Shown: positions 40,382 through 49,616, counted from the stretch's first letter. The stretch: DNA of 64,000 bases from Ectopseudomonas toyotomiensis (GCF_900115695.1 NZ_FOXK01000003.1:434001-498000), one strand, 5' to 3'. The notes: generated by a model from the sequence alone, not told the origin. Program-made: numbers and translations.

Positions 40382-41215
40382 ATGCCTGAGCGTTGTCTGT
40401 TTAAGTCGCTGTTGCTGTGGTGCGCCCTGGTCGTTATGCCAACTGCGGCCCTGGCCGTTGGTAAATGCGAGCGCTTGGTAGCGACCGGTAATCCGGAATA
40501 TCCCCCCTATCTCTGGCGTGATCCGCAGAACCCACAGCAGCTGATCGGCGCCAATGCCGATCTGCTCAAGCATCTAGCAAAAGAACTCGGCGTGGTGGTT
40601 GACGTGATCTACACCGGCCCCTGGTCGCGAGCGCAGGATGAGGTGCGTACCGGGCGTGTCGATCTGCTTGCTGGGGCCTTCATCACCCTGCCGCGGTTGG
40701 AACACATGGATTACGTGCACCCGGCGTTCTTCTACACGCCCAGCGTGGTCTGGGTGCGCAAGGGCGAAGCATTTCCCTATGGCAGCTGGATCGACCTGCA
40801 GGGGCATACCGGCGACACCCTGGTGGGCAACAGTTTTGGTCAGCAGTTCGATACCTTCGCCAAGCAGAACCTGAAGCTCGAGGGCGTTTCCAGCTTGACC
40901 CAGGCGTTCCAGAAGTTGCTGCTTGGCCGCACCGACTATGTGCTCTACGAGCGCTATCCAGGCTTGGCGCTCGCCGAGACGCTGGGTATGGACGATGATC
41001 TGGAGGTGCTGGATCCGCCGATTTCCAGCGAAGGCCTCTACCTTACCCTGTCGCATAATTCGGCGTGCAACGAGCCCTGGCTACGTGGCCAGCTGGCGCG
41101 AAAGATGACAGAAATGGTCGCCGCCGGGCTGCCTGAGCAGTTCCTGCAACGCAATCTGGAACTGTGGAAGGCACAGCAGATGCAGCCGGACCCGGTTGGC
41201 GACGTCACTCAGTAG
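40382..41215 (+). CDS. periplasmic solute-binding protein family 3 (orphan)
   Basis: 277 residues with a signal peptide (ends PTAALA, about residue 25) and a bacterial extracellular solute-binding family 3 fold: CERLVATGNPEYPPYLW, then IGANADLLKHLAKELGV and GRVDLLAGAFITLPRLEHMD. No ABC permease or ATPase is encoded nearby. It is followed after nine bases by two lipoprotein genes, so it may sense or bind a ligand for an envelope function rather than feed a transporter. That role is inference. Confidence 0.87.
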   Translation: MPERCLFKSLLLWCALVVMPTAALAVGKCERLVATGNPEYPPYLWRDPQNPQQLIGANADLLKHLAKELGVVVDVIYTGPWSRAQDEVRTGRVDLLAGAFITLPRLEHMDYVHPAFFYTPSVVWVRKGEAFPYGSWIDLQGHTGDTLVGNSFGQQFDTFAKQNLKLEGVSSLTQAFQKLLLGRTDYVLYERYPGLALAETLGMDDDLEVLDPPISSEGLYLTLSHNSACNEPWLRGQLARKMTEMVAAGLPEQFLQRNLELWKAQQMQPDPVGDVTQ

Positions 41216-41224
41216 GAAATTTTC

Positions 41225-41575
41225 GTGATCAATCGAACCCTTCCCTTGCTGCTGGCGCTGGGCCTGACGGCCTGTGCCAGCGATCCTGCTCCGACCGAGC
41301 AGATGCGGCTGACCGAACAGGCGTTGGCGCAGACCAAATCCCTGGGGGTGGTCAGCGAACAGTCCGCGTCACTTCGCCAGGCTGAAGAGAAGTTCGCGCA
41401 GGCCCAGGCGGCCATGCAGGACGGTGAAAACAAGCAGGCGCGCCTGTTGGCCGAGCAGGCCGAGCTAGATGCGCGCCTGGCCGAGGCCGAGCACCTCAAT
41501 GCCAAAGGGCGGGAGCAACTGACCGAACTCAATCAACGCATCGGCCGTCTGCGCCAGCAACTGGGAGCCATGTGA
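41225..41575 (+). CDS. DUF4398-type lipoprotein
   Basis: 116-residue lipoprotein with start GTG 41225. The lipobox LTAC follows a short signal (INRTLPLLLALGLTAC), giving a lipidated cysteine at about residue 16. The rest is one long charged helix (KSLGVVSEQSASLRQAEEKF onward) as in DUF4398 proteins. Its TGA stop overlaps the ATG of the OmpA-like gene by one base. Probably anchored in the outer membrane. Confidence 0.85.
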   Translation: MINRTLPLLLALGLTACASDPAPTEQMRLTEQALAQTKSLGVVSEQSASLRQAEEKFAQAQAAMQDGENKQARLLAEQAELDARLAEAEHLNAKGREQLTELNQRIGRLRQQLGAM

Positions 41576-42387
41576 TGAAGGCTTTTGGTCATCTGGGCGG
41601 CCTGATGCTGGTCGGTACGCTGTTGAGTGGTTGTGCGTCCAGTCAGCTGGCGAGTGAGCAGGCTCTGGAAGAAGCGCGTCTGAGTTTCCAGTCGGTCAAG
41701 GAAGATCCCAGCGTGCTGCGTGCCGCACCCAAGGACGTGATTCGCGCAGGCGAATCGCTGGGCCGTGCCGAGCGCCTGTCCAGTTACTGGGGCAGTGGCG
41801 ACGATGTGCGTCATTACGCCTACCTCAGCCAGCGCTATGCCGAGATCGCCCGGCAACACAGCGATATCAGTCTCAACCAGGAACGCGCAGCCAAGCTCGA
41901 ACTGGAACGCCAGCGTCTGCAGTTGACCCTGCGCGAAGCCAAGCTGATGAGCGTGCAGCAGCACAACGGCTGGTTGGAAGAGCAGATGGTCAGCCTCGCC
42001 ACCAACGAGACCGAGCGCGGCCTGGTGATGACCCTGGGCGATATGTTGTTCGACGCTGGTCGCGCCGATCTGCAACCAGCAGCCAACCGTACGGTACTCA
42101 AGCTCGTGCAGTTCCTGCAGATCAATCCGCAGCGCCGCGTGCGTATCGAGGGCTACACCGACAATACCGGTGATGCTGCCGAGAATCTTGAACTGTCCCG
42201 CGCGCGCGCGCAGGCTGTGGCCGATCTGCTGGTGGATCTGGGCGTGGAAGCCAAGCGTATTCAGGTCGCCGGTTACGGTGTCGACTTCCCGGTTGCGGAA
42301 AATGCGTCGGCACGTGGCCGGGCGCAGAATCGGCGAGTGGAGATCGTCTTTTCTGACGAGCGAGGCCAGCTTGGTGCCGAGCGCTGA
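41575..42387 (+). CDS. OmpA-family lipoprotein with DUF4398-like N-terminus
   Basis: 270-residue lipoprotein (lipobox LLSGC, cysteine about residue 21). The N-terminal half is helical and resembles the preceding DUF4398 protein, with heptad-like charged repeats (about 95-150). The C-terminal OmpA domain (about 155-260) includes the peptidoglycan-binding signature RIEGYTDNTGDAAENLELSR and GRAQNRRVEIVF. With the preceding lipoprotein it could tether the outer membrane to peptidoglycan. A terminator follows at 42404. Confidence 0.9.
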   Translation: MKAFGHLGGLMLVGTLLSGCASSQLASEQALEEARLSFQSVKEDPSVLRAAPKDVIRAGESLGRAERLSSYWGSGDDVRHYAYLSQRYAEIARQHSDISLNQERAAKLELERQRLQLTLREAKLMSVQQHNGWLEEQMVSLATNETERGLVMTLGDMLFDAGRADLQPAANRTVLKLVQFLQINPQRRVRIEGYTDNTGDAAENLELSRARAQAVADLLVDLGVEAKRIQVAGYGVDFPVAENASARGRAQNRRVEIVFSDERGQLGAER

Positions 42388-42403
42388 GCGAAATGCCTGA
42401 CAG

Positions 42404-42430
42404 AACCCCCGGCAGAGTCCGGGGTTTTTT
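42404..42430 (+). terminator. terminator after the OmpA-like lipoprotein gene
   Basis: AACCCCCGG and CCGGGGTT form a GC-rich stem with one bulged C and loop CAGAGT, followed by TTTTTT. Confidence 0.88.
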
Positions 42431-42489
42431 ATGCACTGAAAATGGCGACGATGCCGTGCATGCTTGGCAAGCAATGACGTAAGGGGAAA

Positions 42490-42518
42490 ACAGATCGTAT
42501 CTGTGCCGGTACAATTGT
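42490..42518. promoter_or_regulatory. candidate operator region of the MocR-type gene
   Basis: It holds the perfect inverted repeat ACAGAT-CGT-ATCTGT (42490-42504), the near-palindrome TGTGCCGGTACA (42502-42513) and ACAATTGT (42511-42518). Such clustered, partly overlapping repeats upstream of a MocR gene fit autoregulation. Confidence 0.5.
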
Positions 42519-42566
42519 GTAGCAATAGGTTACTGTTATGCTCCAATGACCACGGAGGATATCGCC

Positions 42567-44012
42567 ATGACCAATCTGCTGCTCTATCAACGTATCGCCC
42601 AGCAGTTGGCCGAAGATATTCGTCGCGGTGTCTACCAGCCTGGCGAGCGCGTGCCTTCGGTGCGCAAGATGAGCGCTCAGCTCAATGTCAGCCACGCCAC
42701 GGTGTTGCAGGCCTACGCCAACCTCGAAGATCAGGGGTTGATTCGTGCACGCCCGCAATCCGGCTTCTACGTGCACCAGACACCAGCGCTGACCGCGCCG
42801 ACGCCGGACATCGCCAAGGTCGAGCGACCAGGCCTGGTCACTCGCGCCAGCATCATCAATCAGGTGCTCACCGAGTCTCGCCGCGAGGGCGTATTTCCGC
42901 TGGGCGCCGCGGTGCCGCATGTCGATTACCTGCCGGTGCGCGCATTGCACCAGCAACTGGCCAAGGTCACCCGTTTTCACAGCCCGCGCGCCTTTAGCTA
43001 CATGTTCAGCCCCGGCTTCGAGCCGTTGCGCCGCCAGGTGGCGATCCGCATGCGCGATGCTGGTGTAGTGGTCGATCCGTCCGAGGTGGTGATCACCCAT
43101 GGCTGCGTCGATGCGCTGCAGATGAGCCTGCGTGTGCTGACCAAGCCGGGCGATCTCATCGCGGTAGAGTCGCCGACCTACTACGGTCTGCTGCAACTGG
43201 CCGACCTGCTTGGGCTCAAGGTCATCGAGATTCCCTGCGACCCGACTACCGGCATCAGCCTTGAAGCGCTGCAACTGGCGGCCAACCAGTGGCCGATCAA
43301 GGCGCTGGTGCTGACTGCGCGGCTATCCAACCCGCTGGGTGGCACCATCCCCGAGGAGCGTCAGCGTCAGTTGTTGCGCCTGGCCGGCGACTACGATTTC
43401 CAGATCGTCGAAGACGATATCTACGGCGAGCTGATGTTCGAACAGGGGCCGACCAAAGCATTGAAGTCGCATGATCGCGACAGCCGGGTGATCTATTGCT
43501 CGAGCTTCTCCAAGACACTGTCGCCCGGTGTGCGTATTGGCTGGATCGTCGCCGGCAAGTATCAGGACGAGATCCAGCGGCTGCAGACCTTTTCCACCCA
43601 TTCGGCGTGCAGCGTCACCCAGATGGCGGTGGCGGCTTATCTGGAGAACGGTGGCTATGACCGCCATCTGCGGCATATCCGCCAGGAGTACCGCAAGAAC
43701 CTCAATGCCTTCCAACTGGCGGTGCAGCAGTACTTTCCGGTCGGTACGCAGATGACCCGGCCCAAGGGCGGCTTCATTCTCTGGGTCAGCCTGCCGGCGC
43801 GGGTCAATACCAAGGATCTGCACGTGCGCGCGCTGCAGCAGGGCATCTCGATCGCACCGGGGCTGATCTTCAGCAACACCGAGCAGTTCAATCATTGCGT
43901 GCGGCTCAACTGTGGCATTCCATGGAACCGCGAGGCGGAGAGGGCGCTGATGACCCTTGGGATGTTGGCCACGCAGCTGTGCCAGGAGGCGGGCGGTTCC
44001 TGGGAAGGTTGA
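42567..44012 (+). CDS. MocR-type transcriptional regulator (GntR HTH plus aminotransferase domain)
   Basis: 481-residue regulator that joins a GntR winged helix (residues about 1-75, VPSVRKMSAQLNVSHATVLQ) to a fold-type I aminotransferase-like domain. The PLP lysine is expected in CSSFSKTLSPGVRIGWI, and the aspartate/tyrosine region VEDDIYGELMF is present. Such proteins sense PLP or amino compounds. ATG 42567 has GGAGG eight bases upstream and is preferred over ATG 42546. The adjacent genes give no clear target. Confidence 0.92.
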   Translation: MTNLLLYQRIAQQLAEDIRRGVYQPGERVPSVRKMSAQLNVSHATVLQAYANLEDQGLIRARPQSGFYVHQTPALTAPTPDIAKVERPGLVTRASIINQVLTESRREGVFPLGAAVPHVDYLPVRALHQQLAKVTRFHSPRAFSYMFSPGFEPLRRQVAIRMRDAGVVVDPSEVVITHGCVDALQMSLRVLTKPGDLIAVESPTYYGLLQLADLLGLKVIEIPCDPTTGISLEALQLAANQWPIKALVLTARLSNPLGGTIPEERQRQLLRLAGDYDFQIVEDDIYGELMFEQGPTKALKSHDRDSRVIYCSSFSKTLSPGVRIGWIVAGKYQDEIQRLQTFSTHSACSVTQMAVAAYLENGGYDRHLRHIRQEYRKNLNAFQLAVQQYFPVGTQMTRPKGGFILWVSLPARVNTKDLHVRALQQGISIAPGLIFSNTEQFNHCVRLNCGIPWNREAERALMTLGMLATQLCQEAGGSWEG

Positions 44013-44098
44013 GAAAGCACGTCCTGGGTTAACCCGTTTCATCGAAGTGCTGCGTCTACCTGAGCGAAGGTCTCGTGCCATTGCTCAGGAGGTGCACC

Positions 44099-45799
44099 AT
44101 GTCCATTTATTCCTCGTTGCTCGTTCGCCCATTCGCCGTCGGTTTTTCCGCGAGCACCTTGCTGCTGCTCGCCGCCTGCAGCGCCTCTGGCCCGGAGCCG
44201 GAAGCCCTGGCCAATTCGGAGCCGGCGGCGACACTCGTCCGTGAACGTCTGGCTGCGCCTGTAGCAGCCGAGATGCCTGCTGCTGCCAGCCAGAAGCGCA
44301 TGTCGACCCTGGTTTACGCGCCGTCGCCCATCGCCGATGTCCTGCCGCCGCGCTACCGTGATGAGTCGCGCGAGCAATACCAGGCCTATGCCGATAATCC
44401 GGTGTTCGCGGTTGCCGAGACCCCGGTATCCACCTTCAGCATCGACGTCGACACCGGTAGCTACGCCAACGTGCGGCGCTTCCTCAATGGCGGGCAACTG
44501 CCACCGAAGGACGCCGTGCGTCTGGAGGAACTGGTCAACTACTTTCCCTACGCCTACCCGTTGCCGCAGGCCGATGCGCCTTTCGGCGTCAGCACCGAAC
44601 TGGCGGTGACGCCATGGAACCCGCAGACACGCCTGCTGCGCATCGCCATCAAGGCGTCGGATCGCAGCGTGGAGGAGCTGGCGCCGGCTAACCTGGTGTT
44701 TCTGGTCGATGTCTCCGGCTCGATGCATCGCCGTGAAGGCCTGCCCATGGTGCAGGGCACCCTGAAATTGCTGGTCGAGCAGTTGCGCCCGCAGGATCGC
44801 GTCTCGCTGGTCACCTATGCCGGTGACAGCCAGGTGGTGCTCGATTCCACGCCCGGCAGCGACAAGGCGAAGATCCGTGCAGCCATCGACCAACTCAGCG
44901 CCGGTGGTTCGACGGCAGGGGAGTCGGGCATCCAGCTGGCCTACCAGCAGGCGGGCAAGCACCTGATCGATGGCGGCATCAATCGCATCCTGCTGGCCAC
45001 TGATGGCGACTTCAACGTCGGCATCAGCGACTTCGACAGCCTCAAGCAATTGGCCGCCGACAAGCGCAAGACAGGTGTCTCGCTGACCACCCTGGGTTTT
45101 GGCGTGGACAACTACAACGAGCGCCTGATGGAGCAACTGGCCGACGCCGGTAACGGCAACTACGCCTACATCGACAACCTGCGCGAGGCACGCAAGGTGC
45201 TGGTGGATCAGCTCGGCTCGACCCTGTCCACCGTGGCGAGCGACGTGAAACTGCAACTGGAATTCAACCCGAGCGAGGTCAGCGAGTACCGCCTGCTGGG
45301 CTACGAAAACCGTGCGCTCAAGCGCGAGGACTTCAGTAACGACAAGGTCGATGCCGGTGATATTGGCGCCGGTCACACCGTCACCGCGCTCTATGAGATT
45401 GTCCCGGCGGGCGGTAAAGGCTGGCTGGAGCCGCTGCGCTATCAGGCCACTGCCCAGACCGCGAGCAAGAGTGGCGAACTGGCCTGGTTGCGGATTCGCT
45501 ACAAGGCGCCGGGGGAGGTGAGCAGTCGGTTGCTGGAGCGCCCCATCGCACGTGCCGAGGCCAAGCCGATGAACGCCGCCAGCGAGGACCTGCGCTTCGC
45601 CGCAGCGGTAGCCGCCTTCGCCCAGCAGCTCAAGGACGGGCGCTACACGGGCGACTTCGATCTGGCGCAGAGCATCGCGCTGGCGCGCTCGGCCAAAGGT
45701 GAGGATCGCTTCGGTCTGCGTGGCGAGTTCATCCAGCTGGCCGAAATCGCCCAGAGCCTGCACACTTCCGGCTCCACCCCTGCACGAGCTCAGCAGTGA
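44099..45799 (+). CDS. VWA-domain lipoprotein (YfbK-like)
   Basis: 566-residue lipoprotein with lipobox LLAAC (cysteine about residue 25). An N-terminal domain (about 75-185, STFSIDVDTGSYANVRRFL) precedes the von Willebrand factor A domain (about 200-370) with an intact MIDAS motif (FLVDVSGSMHR; then TAGESG as the threonine site). The C-terminal DUF3520-type domain ends near 560. ATG 44099 follows AGGAGGTG. Its TGA stop overlaps the GTG of an ECF sigma gene, so it is cotranscribed with it. The ligand and the role are not known. Confidence 0.9.
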   Translation: MSIYSSLLVRPFAVGFSASTLLLLAACSASGPEPEALANSEPAATLVRERLAAPVAAEMPAAASQKRMSTLVYAPSPIADVLPPRYRDESREQYQAYADNPVFAVAETPVSTFSIDVDTGSYANVRRFLNGGQLPPKDAVRLEELVNYFPYAYPLPQADAPFGVSTELAVTPWNPQTRLLRIAIKASDRSVEELAPANLVFLVDVSGSMHRREGLPMVQGTLKLLVEQLRPQDRVSLVTYAGDSQVVLDSTPGSDKAKIRAAIDQLSAGGSTAGESGIQLAYQQAGKHLIDGGINRILLATDGDFNVGISDFDSLKQLAADKRKTGVSLTTLGFGVDNYNERLMEQLADAGNGNYAYIDNLREARKVLVDQLGSTLSTVASDVKLQLEFNPSEVSEYRLLGYENRALKREDFSNDKVDAGDIGAGHTVTALYEIVPAGGKGWLEPLRYQATAQTASKSGELAWLRIRYKAPGEVSSRLLERPIARAEAKPMNAASEDLRFAAAVAAFAQQLKDGRYTGDFDLAQSIALARSAKGEDRFGLRGEFIQLAEIAQSLHTSGSTPARAQQ

Positions 45800-46368
45800 A
45801 CGCACCTCTCACGGATGACGACGCCGCTTTGTTGCGGCGTTACCGCCGCGGCGATGCCGCGGCCTTCAACGCGCTTTACCAGCGCCATCGGCTGGGCCTG
45901 TTTCGCTTTCTGCTCGGCCTGTGCGGCGATCACGCCCTGGCCGAAGAAGTGTTCCAGGAAACCTGGATGAGCCTGGTGCGAAGCCAGAGCGAGCAGCGCG
46001 AGTCTGTGCTGTTCAAGACCTGGCTGTACCAGATCGCGCGTAACCGCCTGATTGACCACTGGCGCAAGAGCGGGCGACATCAGGTCGGGCACGACGCTTA
46101 CGATGAAGGGCAGCACGCCCAGCCTGACCCGCAACCCGGCCCGGAGCAGCAATGGGGCCTGAGTCGCGACAGTGAGCGGCTGCAGGCGGCGTTGGCCGAT
46201 CTGCCGGAAGATCAGCGCGAAGTATTCCTGCTGCGCGCCCATGGCGACCTGGAATTGAACGAGATTGCCGAGTTGACCCGCACGCCGGCCGAGACGGTCA
46301 AGAGCCGTCTGCGCTATGCCCTGCAGAAGCTGCGCCGGCTGCTGGCCACCGAGGAGTTGTCCGCATGA
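45796..46368 (+). CDS. ECF-family RNA polymerase sigma factor
   Basis: 190-residue alternative sigma factor. Region 2 spans about 20-90 (AFNALYQRHRLGLFRFLLGL, EVFQETWMSLVRS) and region 4 about 130-185 (LPEDQREVFLLRAHGDL, then EIAELTRTPAETVKSRL). The start is GTG 45796, four bases inside the VWA gene. The next gene starts within its stop (ATGA), so three genes are tightly coupled. No promoter target could be identified. Confidence 0.93.
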   Translation: MNAPLTDDDAALLRRYRRGDAAAFNALYQRHRLGLFRFLLGLCGDHALAEEVFQETWMSLVRSQSEQRESVLFKTWLYQIARNRLIDHWRKSGRHQVGHDAYDEGQHAQPDPQPGPEQQWGLSRDSERLQAALADLPEDQREVFLLRAHGDLELNEIAELTRTPAETVKSRLRYALQKLRRLLATEELSA

Positions 46369-47042
46369 AAGATCAACGAGAACCTCTGGATCACGAGCAG
46401 GCGCTGCTGGCGCATTTTCGTGCCCATGGCAGCGGCGAACCCTCGGCCGAGCTGGATGCACGCATTCTGGCGGCGGCAAGCGCGGCCGCCCGTGAGGCGC
46501 AGCAGGCCGAAGCGGTCAGTGGCGAAGCTGGCTGGGCGCAACGTTTGCACCAGTGGCTGTTCGGCAGTGGCCGACAGCGCTGGTCGGTGGCCGTGGCCGG
46601 GCTGGCTTGTGTCGGGATCGGGGTCAGCCTGACCTGGCGCACGCTGGAGCAGACGCCGGATGCCTTCGATGCCGTGCCGCCCAGCGTGGCCATGAGTCCG
46701 GCTGCATCGGCTCCGATGGCGGCCAAGCGTGCGCCAGAGCAGGAGGCGATTGCGCCTATGGCTGCCCCGCAGGAACGCATGAGAAGTCAGGCCATGGCAC
46801 GTCAGGCGCCGTCTGCCGATGTGGCTGAGGCACCGATGGCCAGTAGCGCTGCGTTGGCGCCCATGGCCGAATTGGTGATCCAGAGCGAACCGCGCGAGGC
46901 GCTGCTGCGTCTGCTGGAGCTGCGCAAGGCGGGTGAGCAGGAGGAGGCGCAGCGGTTGCTGGAGCAGCTAAAGGCCGACTATCCACAACTGGATATCGAG
47001 GCTGAGCTCGCTCATCTGGCCAGCGAGTCGCCGAGTGAATGA
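46365..47042 (+). CDS. single-pass membrane protein, probable anti-sigma factor
   Basis: 225 residues: a charged, alanine-rich cytoplasmic N-terminus (about 1-75), one membrane helix (about 79-97, VAVAGLACVGIGVSLTW), a methionine/alanine/proline-rich periplasmic stretch, and a helical C-terminus. It has no HxxxCxxC zinc motif of ZAS anti-sigma factors, so the anti-sigma assignment rests on topology and on its four-base overlap with the ECF gene. A similar third gene follows VWA/ECF pairs in other pseudomonads, as far as I recall. Confidence 0.7.
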   Translation: MKDQREPLDHEQALLAHFRAHGSGEPSAELDARILAAASAAAREAQQAEAVSGEAGWAQRLHQWLFGSGRQRWSVAVAGLACVGIGVSLTWRTLEQTPDAFDAVPPSVAMSPAASAPMAAKRAPEQEAIAPMAAPQERMRSQAMARQAPSADVAEAPMASSAALAPMAELVIQSEPREALLRLLELRKAGEQEEAQRLLEQLKADYPQLDIEAELAHLASESPSE

Positions 47043-47132
47043 GGCACGAGGTAAAAGTCATGTAAGTCGGCTTGTCAGGCGCGCCCAGGCGGAGGAGCAT
47101 GGGCGCGTTACTGATCGAGCTACCCTTGTCCC

Positions 47133-47627
47133 ATGATGCGTAAGTCCATTCTTCTATTGCTTTGCCTGGGTTGGCTGAGCGCTTGTGAGCGTGAGTCGGA
47201 ACCCGTTGCACAGCAGCCCGCGCCAGCGCCGGCAGTGGTCACTGCAACTGCGCCCGTTGCAGAGGTCGCCAAGCCAGAGCCTGTCGAACCAGCACCGCCT
47301 GCCAAGGTGGTCGAAAGCAAGCCCATGCCCGCCGCCAAACCGCCCGTCGTTGCCAAGCCCAAGCCTGTTGTAGCGCCACAGCCCAAGCCGGTGGAGCCTG
47401 AATCGAAACTGGCATTGGATCTGAGTGTGCCGCAGGAGTTGTTCGAGCAGGCGCTGGAAAGCGAAACCCGCGAGGATCTCTCTCCCTTGCTGCCGCCGCT
47501 GTTTGGCGAGAAAACCGAAGTCCAGAGCCCGTTCCAGATCAGTGGTCGGCTGATCAGCAACGAACGGGTCGACGACTACTGGGACTCCATCGAAGGCGCT
47601 GAGCTGCAGTTCGAGTTCAAGCAGTAG
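47133..47627 (+). CDS. proline-rich lipoprotein of unknown function
   Basis: 164 residues with a lipoprotein signal (ILLLLCLGWLSAC, lipid cysteine about residue 18). A proline/alanine/valine/lysine-rich spacer (about 25-90) could cross periplasm or cell wall. A short conserved-looking C-terminus follows (LSVPQELFEQALESE through ELQFEFKQ). It begins 90 bases after the sigma-linked membrane protein gene and may be in the same unit. Adjacent ATG codons at 47133 and 47136 are both possible. I do not recognise the family. Confidence 0.75.
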   Translation: MMRKSILLLLCLGWLSACERESEPVAQQPAPAPAVVTATAPVAEVAKPEPVEPAPPAKVVESKPMPAAKPPVVAKPKPVVAPQPKPVEPESKLALDLSVPQELFEQALESETREDLSPLLPPLFGEKTEVQSPFQISGRLISNERVDDYWDSIEGAELQFEFKQ

Positions 47628-47668
47628 CAGGGGCGGCGCACCCTACCCATGGCCGGGCTTCATTCTGC

Positions 47669-49495
47669 TCAGAAACGGTAGTGTCGCTGTTCGATGGCTG
47701 CATGCAGTTCGCCATCCAACCACTGAAAGCTGTTCGAGCCAGGCAAGCGCACGTAGAGCGGACCGTCGACCTGGCATGGGTCGTAGCCGGCCTGCTTCAG
47801 ATCCGTCTTCTTGTACTTGAAGGTACCGGTGGTCTCGACTTCGCCTAGCAGGCGCACGAACAGCGGCGCGGCGTAAGCCGGCAGCTCCGCGTCGAGGTGG
47901 GCGGCCAGGGCGGCGCCGTCCAGCTCAAGGCCTTGTGCCAGGCGCAGTGCAGCCATGCCGCAGCGACCGTTGGTACCGGGAATCTCCACGCCGTAGACCA
48001 CCGCATCCTCCACACCGGGGAAGGCGCCGAGCACGTTTTCCACTTCGGTAGTGGAGACGTTCTCGCCTTTCCAGCGGAAGGTATCGCCGAGGCGGTCGAC
48101 GAACTGCGCGTGCTTGCAGCCGATATCGCGCATCAGGTCGCCGGTGTTGAACCAGGCGTCGCCCTTCTTGAACACGTCGCGCAGGATCGCCGCCTCGCTC
48201 TTGGCCTGATCGGTGTAGCCGTCGAACGGCCACTTGGCGCTGATCTCGCTGATCAGCAGACCGGCCTCGCCCTTGTCGGCCTTTTGCAGAAAGCCCTTCT
48301 TGCAACGCAGCGGCTGATCGTTCTCCATGTCGTAACGGACGATGGCGTAGGTGGCGGGGGTGTAGCCGACGGTGTTGTCGAAGTTGAAGACGTTGGTGAA
48401 GCCGATATTGCCTTCGCTGGAGGCATAGAACTCGGTGATCTGCTCGATACCGAAACGTTGCTTGAACTCGGCCCAGATCGAGGGGCGCAGGCCGTTGCCG
48501 ATCATGCAGCGCAGGCTGTTGTTCTTTTCGGTGTCGGTTTCCGGCTGATTGAGCAGGTAACGGCACAGTTCGCCGATATAGCCGAAGCAGGTGGCCTGGT
48601 AGCGCGCCACGTCGCTCCAGAAGGCGCTGGCGGAGAACCTGCGGCGCAGGGCGATGGCTGCGCCGCCGGCCAGGGCCGCACTCCAGCATACGGTGACGGC
48701 GTTGTTGTGATAGCAGGGCAGGGTGAGATAGAGCACGTCGTGCTCGTTCAGGGTCAGGCCGGAATGGCCGAAGCCGCCGTAGGCTTTGATCCACTTGCCA
48801 TGGCTCATGATCGAGGCCTTGGGCAGGCCGGTGGTGCCGGAGGTGTAGATCAGGAAGCAGGCATCCTTCATGCGCACACCTTGGCTATCCGGAGGATTGT
48901 CTTCGGCCTGGCCGCTGGCGATCTGCATGAGGTTGAGCCAGCTCTGCGGCGCATGGCCGGGATCGCCCAGGCAGTCCTGGTCGGCGATCCAGTAGCGACG
49001 TGCCTGCAGGTCATGCAACTGGTCGGCGATTTCGTCGAAGGCGCCGATCAGTTCGTCGCCGATTACCAGGAATCCGGGTTTGACCAGGTTGAAACTGTGC
49101 GCCAGCACCTTGCCGCGCTGGGTGGTGTTGATCAGCGCGCCTACGGCGCCGAGTTTGCATAGGGCTGCGAGGATCGCCAGCAGCTCCAGGCGGTTCTCCA
49201 GCATCACCGCGACCACGTCGCCATGGCCGACCCCCTCGGCCTTGAACGCCCAGGCCAGGCGGTTGGCCCAGACATTGAACGCTCGATAGCTGAGCTGGCG
49301 GTGTTCATCCATCAGCGCCGGGCGCTCGGGGTGGCGCTCGGCAGCGCGTTGCAGGGCCCAGGCCAGCGACAGATTCTTCTCGCGGTTGCGGATGCCTGCG
49401 TAGTAAAGGCCGCGCAGCATGCGCGGCACGCGTGGCAGGTGCTGCGGCAGGTGGGCCAGGAAGCGGAAGGGCGAAATCAGATCGGCTTGGCTCAT
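47669..49495 (-). CDS. atuH: acyl-CoA synthetase of the terpene cluster
   Basis: ANL-family ligase of 608 residues, predicted to activate citronellate/geranate or related acids to CoA esters. The AMP-binding motif is YTSGTTGLPKASIMSHGKW, and the FATP/FadD-like motifs GNGLRPSIW, FYASSEGNIGF and TGDLMRDIG are present. ATG 49495 gives MSQADLISPFRF; an open frame further upstream runs into repeats. It is the last gene of the atu run, after a 309-base repeat-filled gap. The name is by synteny with the P. aeruginosa cluster; a general long-chain acyl-CoA synthetase role is possible. Confidence 0.85.
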   Translation of the reverse strand: MSQADLISPFRFLAHLPQHLPRVPRMLRGLYYAGIRNREKNLSLAWALQRAAERHPERPALMDEHRQLSYRAFNVWANRLAWAFKAEGVGHGDVVAVMLENRLELLAILAALCKLGAVGALINTTQRGKVLAHSFNLVKPGFLVIGDELIGAFDEIADQLHDLQARRYWIADQDCLGDPGHAPQSWLNLMQIASGQAEDNPPDSQGVRMKDACFLIYTSGTTGLPKASIMSHGKWIKAYGGFGHSGLTLNEHDVLYLTLPCYHNNAVTVCWSAALAGGAAIALRRRFSASAFWSDVARYQATCFGYIGELCRYLLNQPETDTEKNNSLRCMIGNGLRPSIWAEFKQRFGIEQITEFYASSEGNIGFTNVFNFDNTVGYTPATYAIVRYDMENDQPLRCKKGFLQKADKGEAGLLISEISAKWPFDGYTDQAKSEAAILRDVFKKGDAWFNTGDLMRDIGCKHAQFVDRLGDTFRWKGENVSTTEVENVLGAFPGVEDAVVYGVEIPGTNGRCGMAALRLAQGLELDGAALAAHLDAELPAYAAPLFVRLLGEVETTGTFKYKKTDLKQAGYDPCQVDGPLYVRLPGSNSFQWLDGELHAAIEQRHYRF

Positions 49496-49616
49496 TGGGG
49501 CGCACTTGGCTGTTATGAATTGGAGGCGAGTTCTGACTCTAGTCAGCCTGGCGAACACCAGCCATGGCCCAGGTGCGTTCAGCGGTGGGCAGATCGGCAA
49601 ATAGCCTTGCCGCTCG

